64,000 bases of DNA from positions 67,501 to 131,500 of the forward strand of contig WPIO01000152.1 of NCBI GenBank assembly GCA_009760855.2, written 5' to 3'. Positions 61,395 to 64,000 of the stretch are shown here, piece by piece; position 1 is the first letter of the stretch, and every line of letters begins with the position of its first letter. The notes beneath the pieces are model-generated. The model was not told the DNA's origin. It ran no database searches and worked only from the letters and a program-made list of their open reading frames with translations. This DNA is from Cristatella mucedo. Lineage: Eukaryota; Bryozoa; Phylactolaemata; Cristatellidae. A program made the position numbers and the translations under genes.

Positions 61395-62520
61395 CGCGGG
61401 GACCGTGCGCTCCGTGCCGAGGGCTCGCGAGCCAGCTTTCAGAGGTTCGCTTGCCGAGGCTTAATCGCTACTTCGCGGCCGGCGCTTTAAGATAGCATCC
61501 TATTTTCCGTCGGCGGAAATGCGCTTCATCAAACAAACCGCACCCGGGGCTCGGTCCACTTCGCGCAAAGCAGTCGCGTGCGTCCGACTTCAGAGGTCGG
61601 CTCGTCGCACGCCGCCGCCCCGCCTTACGCATACGGCTCCCGCCGCACTGGGAGAGATAAGAAGAGCGCTAAAGGCGCCAGCTGGCGCTAAGTGCAGGGC
61701 TGCTAACGAATCGTTGCGGCGCCTGGCGGCGCGCGCCGGCGCTCTCAGCTTCGCTCAGCTCACAGCCGCTGGTACCGAAGGCGCTTGCGCCTCAGGGGCC
61801 CGAGTTTACGGCGGCGGCGGTGACGGCGGCGACTACGACGCTGCGGTTACCTTGGCTTCATCCGCTCCGTGCCCTGGCGGCCAGCGGCGTCGCTACTAAT
61901 TCAGACGATGACGTCACGCCGGCGCTGCCCGTCCAGCTCGCTCGGTTTGCTGTCGCGGTAGACGGCGGAAGCGGCTTTCCTTGCAGACAGCGAGCGGTGA
62001 ACCTGCGAGCGAGGCGTGCAGCGCTCGCGCGCGCTCGGCGGCTCGCCCGTCCGATCGACCGATCCGCAGCGCCAGCCGACCGAGGCGACGCCGCCGCAAC
62101 CGGAGCAGCGCAGCGGTGGAGCGTCCGCCGCCCGATGGCGCTCGTCGGCCGTCGGTCGGGACGCGCTCGCGCGTGCTCACCGTGCCAGAATGCGCTCGGC
62201 TCCTTCGCGATCGCTCGGCTCAGCGAGACGAGTTGGCAGCGCCAAGAAAAAAATCCACTCGCAGGGGACAGTCCCTTCCCCCTCGCCCCACTTCACACGG
62301 CGGCCCAATCGCGTACGGACGTGACTCATTCAGGTCGGGTTACGTCCAAATTCCTATCAGTTACCGGGCAACTTTCAGCATCAGCTTCATGCCGCCCTGC
62401 GGCGGTGCAGCCTGCAAGCAAGCCTGTCGCTCTCGCATTCGCCGCTAATTGGTCGCTTTAGCGCCGGCCGCCGGGCACTGCTGGGCAGAGCTGCCGCTCG
62501 TAGCCGCGTCGCTAGAAACT
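61395..62520. promoter_or_regulatory. CpG-rich island, possible promoter
   Basis: About 1.1 kb with very high G+C and frequent CG dinucleotides compared with its neighbours, bordered on the left by an AT-rich palindrome. Long open frames occur on both strands (for example 61820-62461) but look like by-products of high GC, with no recognisable domains. A housekeeping-type promoter for a plus-strand gene is the simplest reading. Confidence 0.5.
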
Positions 62521-62794
62521 CCACTGAGTGAGCAGCAAATTCTCACTTTCACCTCCAAGAGTTCTCGCAAGGTGTTCGTATGGCCAGTAGGATGTCCCAG
62601 GGTGTTTCTTCATCTCCAACAGCCATACTGGAGTATGCTTTGTAGGCCTAGCACATCTTAACTGGCGCTTTCTATTACTCATCTAGTAACATAATTTTAA
62701 GAATGTGACTTACTTGTATTGCTGCAATTTTTGAAGGATGTCATTCTCCTCTATTTGGATATTTTTTTCTTCCGCCTAACCCACACTTTTTCAG

Positions 62795-62869
62795 GTTGCG
62801 GCACAGCGGCCGCCATAAGTACGAACCGGACGTTCGCATGCATCTTGAAGTACACAACAACCTAGCCAG
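62795..62869 (+). CDS. Candidate orphan exon, 75 nt, unknown product
   Basis: A strong acceptor (branch-like CCTAAC, long pyrimidine tract, TTTTTCAG) precedes a frame open in only one phase. It encodes LRHSGRHKYEPDVRMHLEV then HNNLA, and ends in AG|GTAATT. The exon is a multiple of three. It lies about 0.3 kb downstream of a CpG-rich island (61.4-62.5 kb) that could be the promoter of a plus-strand gene running off the window. I do not recognise the protein; the His-x4-His spacing hints at a zinc-binding segment, but this is weak. Confidence 0.35.
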
Positions 62870-62874
62870 GTAAT

Positions 62875-64000
62875 TTCCAAATGGCTGACCACACAAGAAA
62901 AGTTTTTTTTCGACCGATAGCTATTTTGTATTTACTTAAAGCATGCGGTATTAGAAAAACACACTTCGTAACCACGACTAAAGATAGACGGAATTCAGTT
63001 ATCGAGAGTTAAATGCACTTTCAAGTTATTAGTGAGTTTGATAGTGCTGTATGTGGAATTTCGTGAGCTGCATCTTTTCAGTTTGGTCGGTCGCGGGCGT
63101 CAGGGCTGTACACGTTGCGTGCTGTGTGCCACTGAACTATTACGGGTTATTCACGTGCGACGCTGGTTTCAAAAGTTTGGATGGATTTTTTGTTTGATGT
63201 ACTTCCTATGTAGCCTATAGTTATCCACGACCTCCCTGATGGCCACTGATGGCTGGGTAGCCAAGAATGTAAATACTGATTCTCGGCAGGCCATAACAAT
63301 CACTAGAAGGCTACTCAATGGTGCAAATACAGTGTCAAAAGAATAAGTCTATGGATGTCTTTAGCTCTTAGCAGTGACCCAGGCGGCAGCCAGTGTTAGG
63401 TTTAAATAGAAAATACCTCAGGGTAATGTTTAAAGGAGTTACAAAAATGTTCTAGCACGTTGGCTGTTTCGCTTATTGAATTCACTCAGGAGTCTCAGCA
63501 GGATCAGCCACGTGATCAGCCACGTGATCAGCCACATTCTGTGGCTTATCAGAGTATGTGGTCCTGGCTTTAGACATGAGAGGGAGCTTCCAGCAGAGCC
63601 AGGGACCTTCACAATCGAAATCTAATCGAGTTGAGGGAAATGTGTAGAGTAGCTTGAGTTGTTGCCAAGATTTTGTGGATTATCTGAAGGTCAATTCAGC
63701 TAGGCAGGCTAGGCAGTGCTCACTGGCTCCGTGGTTTCGCTGCCAAGTGGCCCCGAGAGGAGCGGTAGGGGCAAAAGGGACTGGCGAGAAAATTTTGGCT
63801 CGACAAGTATCCATCCCAGAAGCTCCGAGTCCAAGCCCGCGGGCTACTGGTGGGTGGTTAGAGAGTTAGCACCCAAGGTTGAGTTACAGCAGCACTAAAC
63901 CAAGGTCTCCAGATGGCTGTGTGCGATGGTGCAATCAGTAGCAGTATAGTCAAACGATAAAGACAGTCGGCGGCAAGCAGAGTGTCAAACAAGAAGTGAA
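62875..64000. other. No gene seen
   Basis: Likely intronic if the exon at 62795 is real. A 12-bp unit GATCAGCCACGT is repeated three times at about 63503-63536. Confidence 0.4.

Noticed and set aside
61820-62461. 213-codon plus frame in the CpG island
   Set aside because: Arg/Ala-rich frames on both strands are expected from high GC; no domain.

Overview
This window looks like a piece of a large, repeat-rich animal genome. Introns are spliced, long intergenic stretches are full of decayed non-LTR retrotransposons, tRNA-derived SINEs, DNA-transposon relics and long dinucleotide arrays, and two local CpG-rich islands are present. The secreted Asn-rich protein with VP/VPV repeats at 4.3-4.9 kb resembles arthropod cuticle-type proteins, so an arthropod is my best guess. 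That is an inference; the repeats do not fix the phylum.

Three protein-coding genes are well supported, all on the minus strand. (1) A two-exon gene at 4261-4929 encodes a small secreted protein with asparagine runs and Val-Pro repeats, with a TATA box and poly(A) signal in place. (2) A RABL6/RBEL1 (Rab-like GTPase) orthologue spans 28900 down to 14796. I could trace 13 coding exons whose splice phases all agree and whose lengths add up to 829 codons including the stop, from the P-loop exon to the conserved C-terminal tail. Its first intron uses a GC-AG boundary. (3) An intronless Toll-like receptor of 903 aa lies at 39487-42198, with LRR-NT, leucine-rich repeats, one transmembrane segment and a divergent TIR domain. 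Weaker candidates are a 200-codon reading frame with a signal-peptide-like start at 5820-6422 and an orphan plus-strand exon at 62795-62869 just downstream of a CpG island.

Most of the rest is repeats. At least one LINE family (called B here, CR1/L2-like RT, (ATT)n tail) is present in about 14 fragments. A second CR1/L2-like element (C) at 56.4-58.9 kb keeps endonuclease and RT motifs. A third family (A) is represented by two longer 3' fragments and four short 250-270 bp units that all begin at the same internal base and end in a CATTA-type tail. A tRNA-derived SINE family (S) occurs about ten times, and a second composite SINE (T) carries a tRNA-like head on the family-B LINE tail. DNA transposon relics include a ZMYM1/DUF4371-type hAT transposase (34.4-36.45 kb, minus) and a pogo/Tigger-like transposase N-terminus (37.98-38.35 kb, plus). 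Microsatellites are long, including a roughly 600-bp (GA)n block and a 240-bp (TA)n(GT)n block.

The genes do not form a functional cluster: a GTPase-like signalling protein, an innate-immune-type receptor and a secreted structural protein lie far apart. No prokaryotic features, CRISPR arrays, rRNA genes or credible functional tRNA genes were seen.
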